Below are positions 1-6,210 of a stretch of DNA of 17,479 nucleotides, in pieces. Under the pieces are notes generated by a model. That model did not search any database. It was not told the DNA's origin and saw only the letters and a program-made list of their open reading frames with translations. The translations under genes were made by a program, and so were the position numbers. The first letter of the stretch is position 1; every line of letters begins with the position of its first letter. This stretch comes from Gemmatimonadales bacterium UBA1120 (GTDB lineage: Bacteria > Gemmatimonadota > Gemmatimonadetes > Longimicrobiales > Gaopeijiaceae): assembly GCA_002313925.1 (NCBI GenBank), contig DCAZ01000085.1, forward strand, positions 1 through 17,479, written 5' to 3'.

Positions 1-1431
1 CGCATCAGATGCAAGGACGGAACCGGTTATATCAAAACCGGCTTCAGCAGCTTTGCGTACAGCGATCTTAGAAGAGTCAACTCGACTCATCTGACCCGCT
101 CCGATCCCCAGAACTCCGCCATCACGGGCAATCAAGATCGCGTTTGATTTCACCGAGAAAATCGCCGCCCAAGCGAATCTCAAATCATCCATCTCAACTT
201 CGGTGGGGTGACGTTGAGTTACGACTTTCCATGATGTATCAATTAACCCATAAGACGGTGGCTCAGAAGGTGTTTGTGCGAGCAAGCCCCCATACACTGA
301 CCTCACCGACCGAGCTTCAGGGATAAGACCATGGGACACGATGAAGTCGGCTACCCCTTCCCCCTCGGATGTACCAGGGAAGATGAGTAGTCGAATATTC
401 TTCTTCTGGCTCAGAACCGTCATGGCCTCATCCGCGAAACTTGGAGCTACGAGACATTCAATAAAGAGAGCGGACATCAGTCTTGCTGTTTCCGCATCAA
501 CCTCTTGATTCACAGCAATTGCAGACCCAAACGCGCTCATCGGATCAGAGGCCAGTGCTTTTTCGTAAGCACCTGAAAGCGTATCGCTGACCCCGAGGCC
601 GCATGGCGTTGTGTGCTTGATGATGCAAACCGCAGCTCCTTTGGTGTTCGCGAATGGGGACAGCGCAAGTAGGGCTCCGTCTAAGTCCAGCAGGTTGTTA
701 TATGAAAGTTCCTTACCATGAAGTTGCCTGAGTGCAGAAAGTCCCACTGGGTCTTCATGACCGTAAAAGGCTGCCTGCTGATCCGGGTTTTCTCCATACC
801 TGAGTGTCTGGATTCGCTGCAGGGACATATCCAGCTTATCCGGTAGTGATTGAGATTCCACACTACCAGTGAGGTATCCCGCTACAGATTCATCATAGGC
901 ACTGATGTGGCTGAAAACTTTCGCGGCAAGGTGGCGTCTCAACTCCGAGTCTTCACCCCCGTCGATCGCTGCGATGACCTTGTCGTAATCGTTTGGGTCG
1001 ACAATGACCCAGACTTGTGTGTGTGATTTGGCGGCGGCCCTGATCATGGTAGGACCACCTATGTCGACCTTATCCATCGCCTGAGACATCGTCACATCAT
1101 CAGCTGCTATGGTCTCCCGAAACGGATAAAGGTTCACAGCAACCAAATCGATCGGCCCATAACCGTGTTCCGTGAGGGCCTTCATATCCTCTTCATTATC
1201 CCTTCGAGCAAGAATCCCAGCATGTATCGCTGGATGAAGAGTTTTCACACGTCCGTCCATCATCTCTGGATGTTTTGTGACCTCAGATACGCTGGTCACT
1301 TCAATGCCACCTTCACGGAGTGTGCGGGCTGTCCCGCCCGTGGATAGAATCTCCCAACCGCGATCCTTAAGTGCGGTAGCGAGTTCCAGGATTCCTGTCT
1401 TATCGGATACGCTGAGAAGCGCCCGCTTCAT
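1..1431 (-). CDS. purH: PurH, bifunctional AICAR formyltransferase / IMP cyclohydrolase (3' end cut by window)
   Basis: Catalyses the last two steps of de novo purine synthesis in the cytoplasm: formylation of AICAR with 10-formyl-THF, then ring closure to IMP. The frame is open from an ATG at 1431 to the window edge, giving 477 residues; the family is usually about 510-535, so only the extreme C-terminus is missing. The N-terminal MGS-like cyclohydrolase domain (about 1-140) shows STGGTA (30-35), GRVKTLHP (60-67) and KVDIGGPTMIRAAAK (121-135). The formyltransferase domain shows RYGENPDQ (211-218), Lys272-His273 of the K-H-x-x-P-C-G motif and GIGAGQMSRVD near the end; the visible part stops in A-S-D-A. 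The usual KHxNPCG reads KHTTPCG here, a mild departure. A strong Shine-Dalgarno sequence overlaps the purN stop codon and fixes the start. It is the last gene of the erpA-hydrolase-purN-purH block, and pairing with purN makes the assignment secure. Confidence 0.97.
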   Translation of the reverse strand, partial: MKRALLSVSDKTGILELATALKDRGWEILSTGGTARTLREGGIEVTSVSEVTKHPEMMDGRVKTLHPAIHAGILARRDNEEDMKALTEHGYGPIDLVAVNLYPFRETIAADDVTMSQAMDKVDIGGPTMIRAAAKSHTQVWVIVDPNDYDKVIAAIDGGEDSELRRHLAAKVFSHISAYDESVAGYLTGSVESQSLPDKLDMSLQRIQTLRYGENPDQQAAFYGHEDPVGLSALRQLHGKELSYNNLLDLDGALLALSPFANTKGAAVCIIKHTTPCGLGVSDTLSGAYEKALASDPMSAFGSAIAVNQEVDAETARLMSALFIECLVAPSFADEAMTVLSQKKNIRLLIFPGTSEGEGVADFIVSHGLIPEARSVRSVYGGLLAQTPSEPPSYGLIDTSWKVVTQRHPTEVEMDDLRFAWAAIFSVKSNAILIARDGGVLGIGAGQMSRVDSSKIAVRKAAEAGFDITGSVLASDA

Positions 1432-1436
1432 CCTTA

Positions 1437-1441
1437 CTCCT
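1437..1441 (-). promoter_or_regulatory. Ribosome binding site of purH
   Basis: AGGAG on the minus strand lies inside the purN stop codon context (TAGGAG, stop TAG at 1442-1440) and is 5 bases from the purH ATG (1431-1429). It supports that start and implies that ribosomes terminating on purN help initiate purH. Confidence 0.7.
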
Positions 1442-2123
1442 ATTCTGTGTGTTCTAGATCGGTGATTTCAGTACTCGATAGTTCAGGCAGGTCGAGTGGC
1501 ACAGGATCTCGGCCCTCGATAAGAGCAGAGCACACCTGCTCCGCAGCAAGAGGGTATAAACGGTGTTCGATCTTCAAAACGCGGGCAGCCACAACTTCAG
1601 CAGAGTCGTCAGGTTCTACTGGTACCTTCCACTGTCCTATGATTGTACCCCGGTCATATTCCTCATCGACATAGTGGACGGTAGCGCCAGTCATTGACTC
1701 ACCGGCATCGACTACCGCTTGATGCACCCTCATCCCATACATGCCCTTACCACCAAACGAGGGCAGCAGTGCTGGATGAATATTGAGAATCCTACGCCTA
1801 TATCGGTGAACAACCTCACTCGGAATGAGCCGAAGATAGCCAGCAAGAAAGATGACCTCTACCCTGTGAGCTTCTAACACTGAGAGTACGTCTTGGGCGA
1901 CATCTGAGGAGGCTCGCGCCTGAACAGGAATAACGGCTGTACTGATCCCTGCCACATCGGCTCGCTCAAGAACTCCAGCATTCTCGCGGTCCGTGACGAC
2001 AAGTGACAATCTCCAAGGACACAACTTGTCTTGGTAATCGAGCAGTGCTTGAACATTCGTCCCGCCACCCGAAGCAAACGCAGCAGCTATCAAAGGAGAG
2101 CCTGCCTCTACCCCTTTTTTCAA
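1440..2123 (-). CDS. purN: PurN, phosphoribosylglycinamide (GAR) formyltransferase
   Basis: Transfers a formyl group from 10-formyl-THF to GAR, the third step of purine synthesis. The protein is 227 residues, normal for PurN. The phosphate-binding loop ASGGGTNVQAL is at 17-27. The catalytic triad known from E. coli PurN is present: Asn114 and His116 in NIHPALLPSF, and Asp157 in VHYVDEEYDRG. The start is TTG (2123-2121), overlapping the TGA stop of the upstream hydrolase as TTGA, and a G-rich stretch in the upstream gene's last codons can serve as ribosome binding site. No ATG upstream of the conserved N-terminal strand is available, so the TTG start is preferred. purH follows 8 bases after the stop. 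The two folate-dependent formyl transfer enzymes are therefore made together. Confidence 0.96.
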   Translation of the reverse strand: MKKGVEAGSPLIAAAFASGGGTNVQALLDYQDKLCPWRLSLVVTDRENAGVLERADVAGISTAVIPVQARASSDVAQDVLSVLEAHRVEVIFLAGYLRLIPSEVVHRYRRRILNIHPALLPSFGGKGMYGMRVHQAVVDAGESMTGATVHYVDEEYDRGTIIGQWKVPVEPDDSAEVVAARVLKIEHRLYPLAAEQVCSALIEGRDPVPLDLPELSSTEITDLEHTE

Positions 2124-2773
2124 AGGTGTCCCCCACCATAATGTTGGGTTAAGAACGGATTGGTTCGACGCTCCTGCCCCACAGTGGTCGGTGGTCCATG
2201 CCCCGTGAAGAGTTCTGTCTCATCGGGGAGCGTCAGTACCTGCTCTCGGATAGACTCCATGAGTGTACCCATGTTGCCACCGGGAAGATCGGTCCGACCG
2301 ATCGATCCTGAAAACACCACATCCCCTACTAAAGCAAAGCTCTCATCCGGGGCAACAAAGATCACGTGACCCGGTGAATGGCCTGGCGTGAAGCGCACAT
2401 CCAGCGCACACGAGTCGAATTCGTATCGCTGTCCGGCTACAAGTTCATTTGTAGGGGGCGGTTGGGGGGTCGCCGTCATGCCAAACATCTGAGCCTGAAA
2501 GGGAGCCACCTCATAGAGCTTCTGATCATCTGCGTGCAACCAAATTGGCACATCAGGTGATATCGCACGTATCTCCGAAACACCCTCTATATGGTCGAGG
2601 TGAGCGTGCGTTAAAAGAATGGCGTGTAGATCAAGCCCTTCGTCTTGTATCTGGGGAACCACCTCGGCAGCAGCGGCTCCCGGATCAATTACGACTGCTG
2701 CAGATGAATTTCCGCAAATAACTAGGTAGGTGTTCTCGCCGAACCCCCCACCAGTGAAGGTCCGGATCTTCAC
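2120..2773 (-). CDS. Metallo-beta-lactamase-fold hydrolase, glyoxalase II-like
   Basis: A 217-residue single-domain MBL-fold enzyme. The binuclear metal site is complete: THAHLDH at 55-61 (His56, His58, Asp60, His61), His132 in TPGHSPGH, Asp151 in LVGDVVF and His192 in TGHGP. The short length and GSIGRTDLPGG loop (156-166) match the small YcbL-type glyoxalase II relatives that hydrolyse S-acyl-glutathione or related thioesters. The substrate cannot be read from sequence, and this family also includes persulfide dioxygenase-like and RNase-like members. The start is GTG at 2773; the ribosome binding site is weak. It sits 30 bases after the iron-sulfur carrier gene and its stop overlaps the purN start. 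No pathway link with purine synthesis is evident, so the coupling may be only for expression. Confidence 0.9.
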   Translation of the reverse strand: MKIRTFTGGGFGENTYLVICGNSSAAVVIDPGAAAAEVVPQIQDEGLDLHAILLTHAHLDHIEGVSEIRAISPDVPIWLHADDQKLYEVAPFQAQMFGMTATPQPPPTNELVAGQRYEFDSCALDVRFTPGHSPGHVIFVAPDESFALVGDVVFSGSIGRTDLPGGNMGTLMESIREQVLTLPDETELFTGHGPPTTVGQERRTNPFLTQHYGGGHL

Positions 2774-2803
2774 GGTCTCAGGCTCGACCGCAGCGAACAG
2801 CCG

Positions 2804-3130
2804 TCAAGCTGTGAACGAACTCCCACATCCGCATCCGCCCGATGCGTTCGGGTTACTGAATGTGAAGCCCTGGCCCATAACGCTCGTCACATAATCGATC
2901 TCGACACCGTCAAGATACTGTGCACTGAATGGATCAATGAAAATTTTCACACCTCGGATATCAAGGATCTCATCATCCGCTTCTGGTTCGTCCTCAACGT
3001 TGAGGCCGTACTGGAATCCGGAGCACCCACCTGGTAAAACTGCGACTCTCAATCCCGCTTCACTCTCAACACCATGCTCTTGAATGAAGTCTTGAACTTT
3101 TTCTGTTGCTGTCGCCGTCAAGGTCATCAT
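2804..3130 (-). CDS. erpA: A-type iron-sulfur cluster carrier (ErpA/IscA family)
   Basis: A 108-residue HesB/IscA-family protein that binds and hands on iron-sulfur clusters to target enzymes in the cytoplasm. The three ligand cysteines are present: Cys36 in LPGGCSGFQYG, and Cys100 and Cys102 in the C-terminal GGCGCGSSF. The sequence around PGGCSGFQY, and the acidic stretch after it, favour ErpA-type over SufA, but family members are hard to separate without a tree. Two ATG codons are adjacent (3130 and 3127); the first fits better because GGAGGT lies 10 bases upstream of it. It heads a block with the MBL hydrolase, purN and purH. No iscS, iscU or suf genes are in the window. It may serve cluster-containing enzymes encoded elsewhere. 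Confidence 0.93.
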   Translation of the reverse strand: MMTLTATATEKVQDFIQEHGVESEAGLRVAVLPGGCSGFQYGLNVEDEPEADDEILDIRGVKIFIDPFSAQYLDGVEIDYVTSVMGQGFTFSNPNASGGCGCGSSFTA

Positions 3131-3140
3131 GACGCCAGTT

Positions 3141-3147
3141 ACCTCCC
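3141..3147 (-). promoter_or_regulatory. Ribosome binding site of the iron-sulfur carrier gene
   Basis: GGGAGGT on the minus strand is a near-perfect Shine-Dalgarno sequence. It ends 10 bases before the first of two tandem ATG codons, and so selects the ATG at 3130 over that at 3127. Confidence 0.65.
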
Positions 3148-3165
3148 GAGGTGATGTGCCTGTCA

Positions 3166-3187
3166 GAGCCGGTCAAAGTACCGGCTC
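3166..3187. repeat. Perfect inverted repeat (8-bp arms, 6-base loop) upstream of the iron-sulfur carrier gene
   Basis: GAGCCGGT (3166-3173) and ACCGGCTC (3180-3187) are exact reverse complements around CAAAGT. On the minus strand the hairpin lies 35 bases before the erpA-type start, just 5' of the ribosome binding site. There is no T-run after the stem on either strand (on the minus strand the T-run comes before it), so it does not look like an intrinsic terminator. It could be an operator for a dimeric regulator or a leader stem-loop; the sequence does not decide. Confidence 0.6.
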
Positions 3188-3246
3188 AAAAACAATACCC
3201 TCCTGGCCATTGGACGTTTCCAGCCTAGGACACAGGGGGATGTCCA

Positions 3247-3275
3247 AAGCTACCCGCGCTGAAAAATCAGGTCAA
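3247..3275 (-). promoter_or_regulatory. Candidate sigma-70-type promoter for the erpA-purH block
   Basis: On the minus strand TTGACC (3275-3270) is followed after 17 bases by TAGCTT (3252-3247). The -35 element matches consensus at five of six positions; the -10 element matches at only three. A transcript from here would carry a leader of roughly 110 bases that includes the perfect hairpin at 3166-3187. This is a weak prediction by eye. Confidence 0.25.
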
Positions 3276-3364
3276 CGTCGGATACCTTGCAGGACCAGCC
3301 TGCCCCCTAAACGACAATCAGTCTGGTAGGCATATAGGTATCACAATACGCACCCAGACCAAGC

Positions 3365-4768
3365 TCAGTCCTTAGAACTGAATCCTTCATTACTGGCCTC
3401 CCTGACCCGCCTGACTAAATCGGTCTCCTGCCCTGGAAGCACTGTGCGCAAATCAATGAAGACTCGCTTATCCACGATCCGTGCAATTACCGGAGGATCA
3501 CCGTTACGTAGGTGCATCGCCAAAACTTCTGCACCATGTGGACCATCTAGGGCAAGGGCGAAACCCGGGAGCTTCACACCGGGATATGTTCCACCCCCTA
3601 CTCTGCCCTCTGACTCCACGATACTGCTTCCGATACCTAGTCCTGCTAGTTCAGCGGCGAGTTCCTCGCATCGTTTACTGAGATTTTCCGGGGTATTGCC
3701 CAGCATTCGCAGGGTTGGAATTGCCTCAAGGGCTTGTCCGGGGTCTCGATAGAGTTGAAGCGTTGCCTCGAGACCTGCAAGCGTAACCTTATCCACACGT
3801 AACGCACGACAAAGGGGGTTTTGACGCAGTGCATTGATCAACTCTGAGTTACCTAGAATGATCCCAGCCTGGGGCCCACCTAGTAGTTTGTCTCCCGAAA
3901 CAGCAACAAGATCTGCACCCGCACTGAGTGAATCAGCAGCCAGAGGTTCAGCTGGGAGGGCTAGTGCATCGGAAGTAATAAATAACCCTGAACCAAGGTC
4001 GTGGAGTAATGGGATCCCTTCCTCGTTCGCCAGATCAGCAAGCGAAGCGAGTGTTGTGTCTTCCGTGAATCCAGTGATCCTGAAATTGGACCGGTGAACC
4101 TTCAAGATCGCTGCAACCTTATCCTTCTTGATCGAGTTCTGATAATCCGATAGACGCGTCCGGTTGGTGCTACCCACCTCAACTAAAGACGCACCTGCAC
4201 GCTCTAGTATCTCAGGAATTCTAAAACCCCCGCCAATCTCGACGAGTTCACCTCGGGAAACAGCAACTCCCTTTCCTCTCGCTGTCGTATTAAGCACTAG
4301 AACGAGAGCAGCAGCGTTATTGTTAACTACGATGGCGTCTTCCGCACCCGTCAATTCACGCAGAAGCTTCACACAATGGTCGTACCGAGAACCCCTTCTA
4401 CCCGCTTCGACATCATATTCGAGATTCGAATAGCCCCGAGCAGCAGCAGCCATTGCGTCAACAGCAACCTCTGCCAACGGGGCTCGTCCAAGATTCGTAT
4501 GGAGCACTACCCCGGTTGCGTTAATCACTCTACGCAGGGAGGGCATCGTTTCTTGTTCTAAGCGAATCACCACCGTTCGAGCGTAGTAAGAGAGTCCATC
4601 AGGCTCTATCTCCTTATCTCCTGCAAGCAACCTGTTCCTGATCTCCTGAATCACTATCCGTGTCACCTTCACCACAAGTTGCCGAGGAAATCCCTTCAGA
4701 ATTGGTTCGAATTCGGGTGAAGCAAGAAGAGCATCAACCGAGGGGATTTCACGCCTCGGGTCACTCAT
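3365..4768 (-). CDS. selA: SelA, L-seryl-tRNA(Sec) selenium transferase
   Basis: Converts Ser-tRNA(Sec) to Sec-tRNA(Sec) with selenophosphate, the committed step of bacterial selenocysteine synthesis; SelA works as a large PLP-dependent ring assembly. The protein is 467 residues, close to the E. coli enzyme. The N-terminal tRNA-binding region (about 1-75) carries IPSVDALLASPEF. The PLP domain shows NATGVVLHTNLGRAPL (83-98), VNNNAAALVL (148-157), the substrate-pocket motif GGGFRIPEI (179-187), HDLGSG (256-261) and the PLP lysine Lys294 in SGDKLLGGPQAG. The ATG start overlaps the lipoprotein stop as ATGA. selB, selD and tRNA-Sec are not in the window, and no in-frame TGA within a recognisable gene was seen. 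The gene implies that the host inserts selenocysteine into at least one protein. Confidence 0.97.
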   Translation of the reverse strand: MSDPRREIPSVDALLASPEFEPILKGFPRQLVVKVTRIVIQEIRNRLLAGDKEIEPDGLSYYARTVVIRLEQETMPSLRRVINATGVVLHTNLGRAPLAEVAVDAMAAAARGYSNLEYDVEAGRRGSRYDHCVKLLRELTGAEDAIVVNNNAAALVLVLNTTARGKGVAVSRGELVEIGGGFRIPEILERAGASLVEVGSTNRTRLSDYQNSIKKDKVAAILKVHRSNFRITGFTEDTTLASLADLANEEGIPLLHDLGSGLFITSDALALPAEPLAADSLSAGADLVAVSGDKLLGGPQAGIILGNSELINALRQNPLCRALRVDKVTLAGLEATLQLYRDPGQALEAIPTLRMLGNTPENLSKRCEELAAELAGLGIGSSIVESEGRVGGGTYPGVKLPGFALALDGPHGAEVLAMHLRNGDPPVIARIVDKRVFIDLRTVLPGQETDLVRRVREASNEGFSSKD

Positions 4769-6210
4769 CGGGTACCAACCTCTGCCGCGACTGTATCCAC
4801 TACTCCCGTATCCGGTACCAGAATGGAATCCGATACGTCCGCAGTATCAGCAATGCCAGCAGGCGCTACAAAGAAGGAGGTTTCCCCACCTCCTAGGGGT
4901 ACCGCATAGAGATTTTCCAGGTCGTTTATGACCACATTATACGTGATGTCCGGTAAGACAGAATTGCCCAACAATAGGATTATGCGCTTCGCGGGGAGCT
5001 GCTCTCCATCCGGGCCGCTTCCCTGTCTGCCACCCACGCTGTTCGGGCCTACTCCTCGAGAAGAAAGTGAGGCAGAACGACCTTCCAGATCAGGTGGCCC
5101 TCTCCTGCGAACTGGTTCAATGTCCTCCAAAATTTCCGGATCATCCTGAGATACCCCAACATCACTGGCAATACTATCAGCTATGATACTATCTGATTCT
5201 GCAGCAATTGCTGCAGCCATAGCGGCTGCCTGCGAAACAGCATCCAGGGAGTCTAGGACCACCAGCGAATCCATGACCATAGCAACGTACGCGAGGTAAT
5301 CGTGTTCATGAAGAATGCTATCCACGACGACAACCGTACTATCCTCACTCGTCACGGTCAGGCCGATCGTCTCGAGTACTAGTGCGGGATCCAGATAGTC
5401 GTCGAACTCTAATAGGAGAGTGACCGAGTCCAGCGCTGAAGCGCTAACGAGAGTCGCTGGTGTGGTATCTGGTTGAAGAACAGGAAAGTTAAGGAAAACG
5501 GTATCCCCATTCTCTATCGAAAGACGTCTACTCCCCTGTATCTCCATCATATCGAGTACGGCGTCTGCGTTGCGATCGTCGAACGCTGTGATTTCGTAGC
5601 TGGCACCAGGAATGTATCTGAATGCGTAGACACCTTGGTTGTCCGTTACAGCAACGTGGACGATAGAATCATCATCTAATGAAGTTGCCCAGACTTTGTA
5701 GTCATTCACTCCCGAGCCAGTAATGCGATCCCAAGCAATTCCAGCAAGCGTGGTCGGAATCGTTTCGCCCCCCGTCGAGAATACTAGCTCGAAGGGATCT
5801 CTCATCTGATTACCGAATAGATCGCGCACAACAGGCAGGAGTGTCACACGATATACCAGACCAGGTCGGAAGCCATCCACCAATTCTATGGTCAAGCTTC
5901 TCGAATCATGCCCGACTACTAGTTCACCACTCCTTGGAGAGATGATGACTGCATTATCGAGTGTCCCACTGCTGGAACGCTCACTGATTCGCTCATCAAA
6001 CTCAAACCGAATCAATCCATCCAGTGTCCCTAGCAACTCAAACGTATCCGGAACAGTCCGAACGACGATGGGAGGCCTCAGATCTTCAGGGCCACCGGGA
6101 GGTGCACCTTGCTGTGCGCAGGAACTAGCAAGCGTAATCCCGAGTGCTGCAGACACTGCACCGGCAGATTGAACGAGCAGCTGACGGGGAATTGTCCTCG
6201 AAGTACTCAG
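4765..6210 (-). CDS. Lipoprotein with N-terminal Ig-like (Big_5/SbsA-type) domain, function unknown
   Basis: Exported lipoprotein of a type common in Bacteroidota and relatives, with a C-A-Q-Q-G-A-P-P-G-G-P-E-D start followed by an Ig-like domain (F-E-F-D-E-R-I, then ISPRSGELVV and a FRPGLVYRVTL strand) and a second beta-rich domain with FDDRNADAVLD, resembling a carboxypeptidase-regulatory-like fold. A long Asp/Ser/Ala-rich middle (SLDAVSQAAAMAAAIAAESD) leads into an Arg/Gly/Pro-rich linker and a last beta segment. The nearest standard start is GTG at 6156, but that leaves only 12 uncharged residues before the lipobox-like LASSC. Upstream codons in the same frame add S-T-S-R-T-I-P-R-Q-L-L-V-Q-S-A-G-A, giving a normal charged n-region and hydrophobic core, and the only plausible start for that is CTG at 6210, overlapping the valS stop as CTGA. 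I annotate from there (481 residues; 463 from GTG). The lipoprotein's stop overlaps selA. Its role is not known. Confidence 0.8.
   Translation of the reverse strand: MSTSRTIPRQLLVQSAGAVSAALGITLASSCAQQGAPPGGPEDLRPPIVVRTVPDTFELLGTLDGLIRFEFDERISERSSSGTLDNAVIISPRSGELVVGHDSRSLTIELVDGFRPGLVYRVTLLPVVRDLFGNQMRDPFELVFSTGGETIPTTLAGIAWDRITGSGVNDYKVWATSLDDDSIVHVAVTDNQGVYAFRYIPGASYEITAFDDRNADAVLDMMEIQGSRRLSIENGDTVFLNFPVLQPDTTPATLVSASALDSVTLLLEFDDYLDPALVLETIGLTVTSEDSTVVVVDSILHEHDYLAYVAMVMDSLVVLDSLDAVSQAAAMAAAIAAESDSIIADSIASDVGVSQDDPEILEDIEPVRRRGPPDLEGRSASLSSRGVGPNSVGGRQGSGPDGEQLPAKRIILLLGNSVLPDITYNVVINDLENLYAVPLGGGETSFFVAPAGIADTADVSDSILVPDTGVVDTVAAEVGTR

Larger units (their letters stand above)
3131..3364. 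other. Intergenic region between selA and the iron-sulfur carrier gene, rich in short hairpins
   Basis: This is the longest gene-free stretch of the window. It contains three short stems: the perfect 8-bp repeat at 3166-3187, GGACA/TGTCC at 3228-3245 (8-base loop) and GCAGG/CCTGC at 3289-3303 (5-base loop). None is followed by a T-run, so no clear intrinsic terminator for selA is seen. I find no tRNA-like cloverleaf, in particular no tRNA-Sec despite the adjacent selA, and no convincing small coding frame. Confidence 0.5.

Noticed and set aside
616..624. KHTTPCG in PurH as a loss of function
   Set aside because: Lys272 and His273, the key residues, are kept, and all other motifs are intact; Thr for Asn here is probably a tolerated variant.
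3166..3187. The perfect hairpin as an intrinsic terminator
   Set aside because: A terminator needs a T-run after the stem on the transcribed strand. On the minus strand the T-run precedes the stem, and on the plus strand A residues follow it.
3129..3329. A 66-codon plus-strand frame starting opposite the iron-sulfur carrier start
   Set aside because: It has no ribosome binding site, its residue mix (Ser, Arg, Pro, Gly) looks random, and it crosses the palindromic hairpin. It matches no family I recognise.
3131..3364. tRNA-Sec next to selA
   Set aside because: No acceptor stem, T-loop (GGTTCRANYC) or CCA end is found on either strand.
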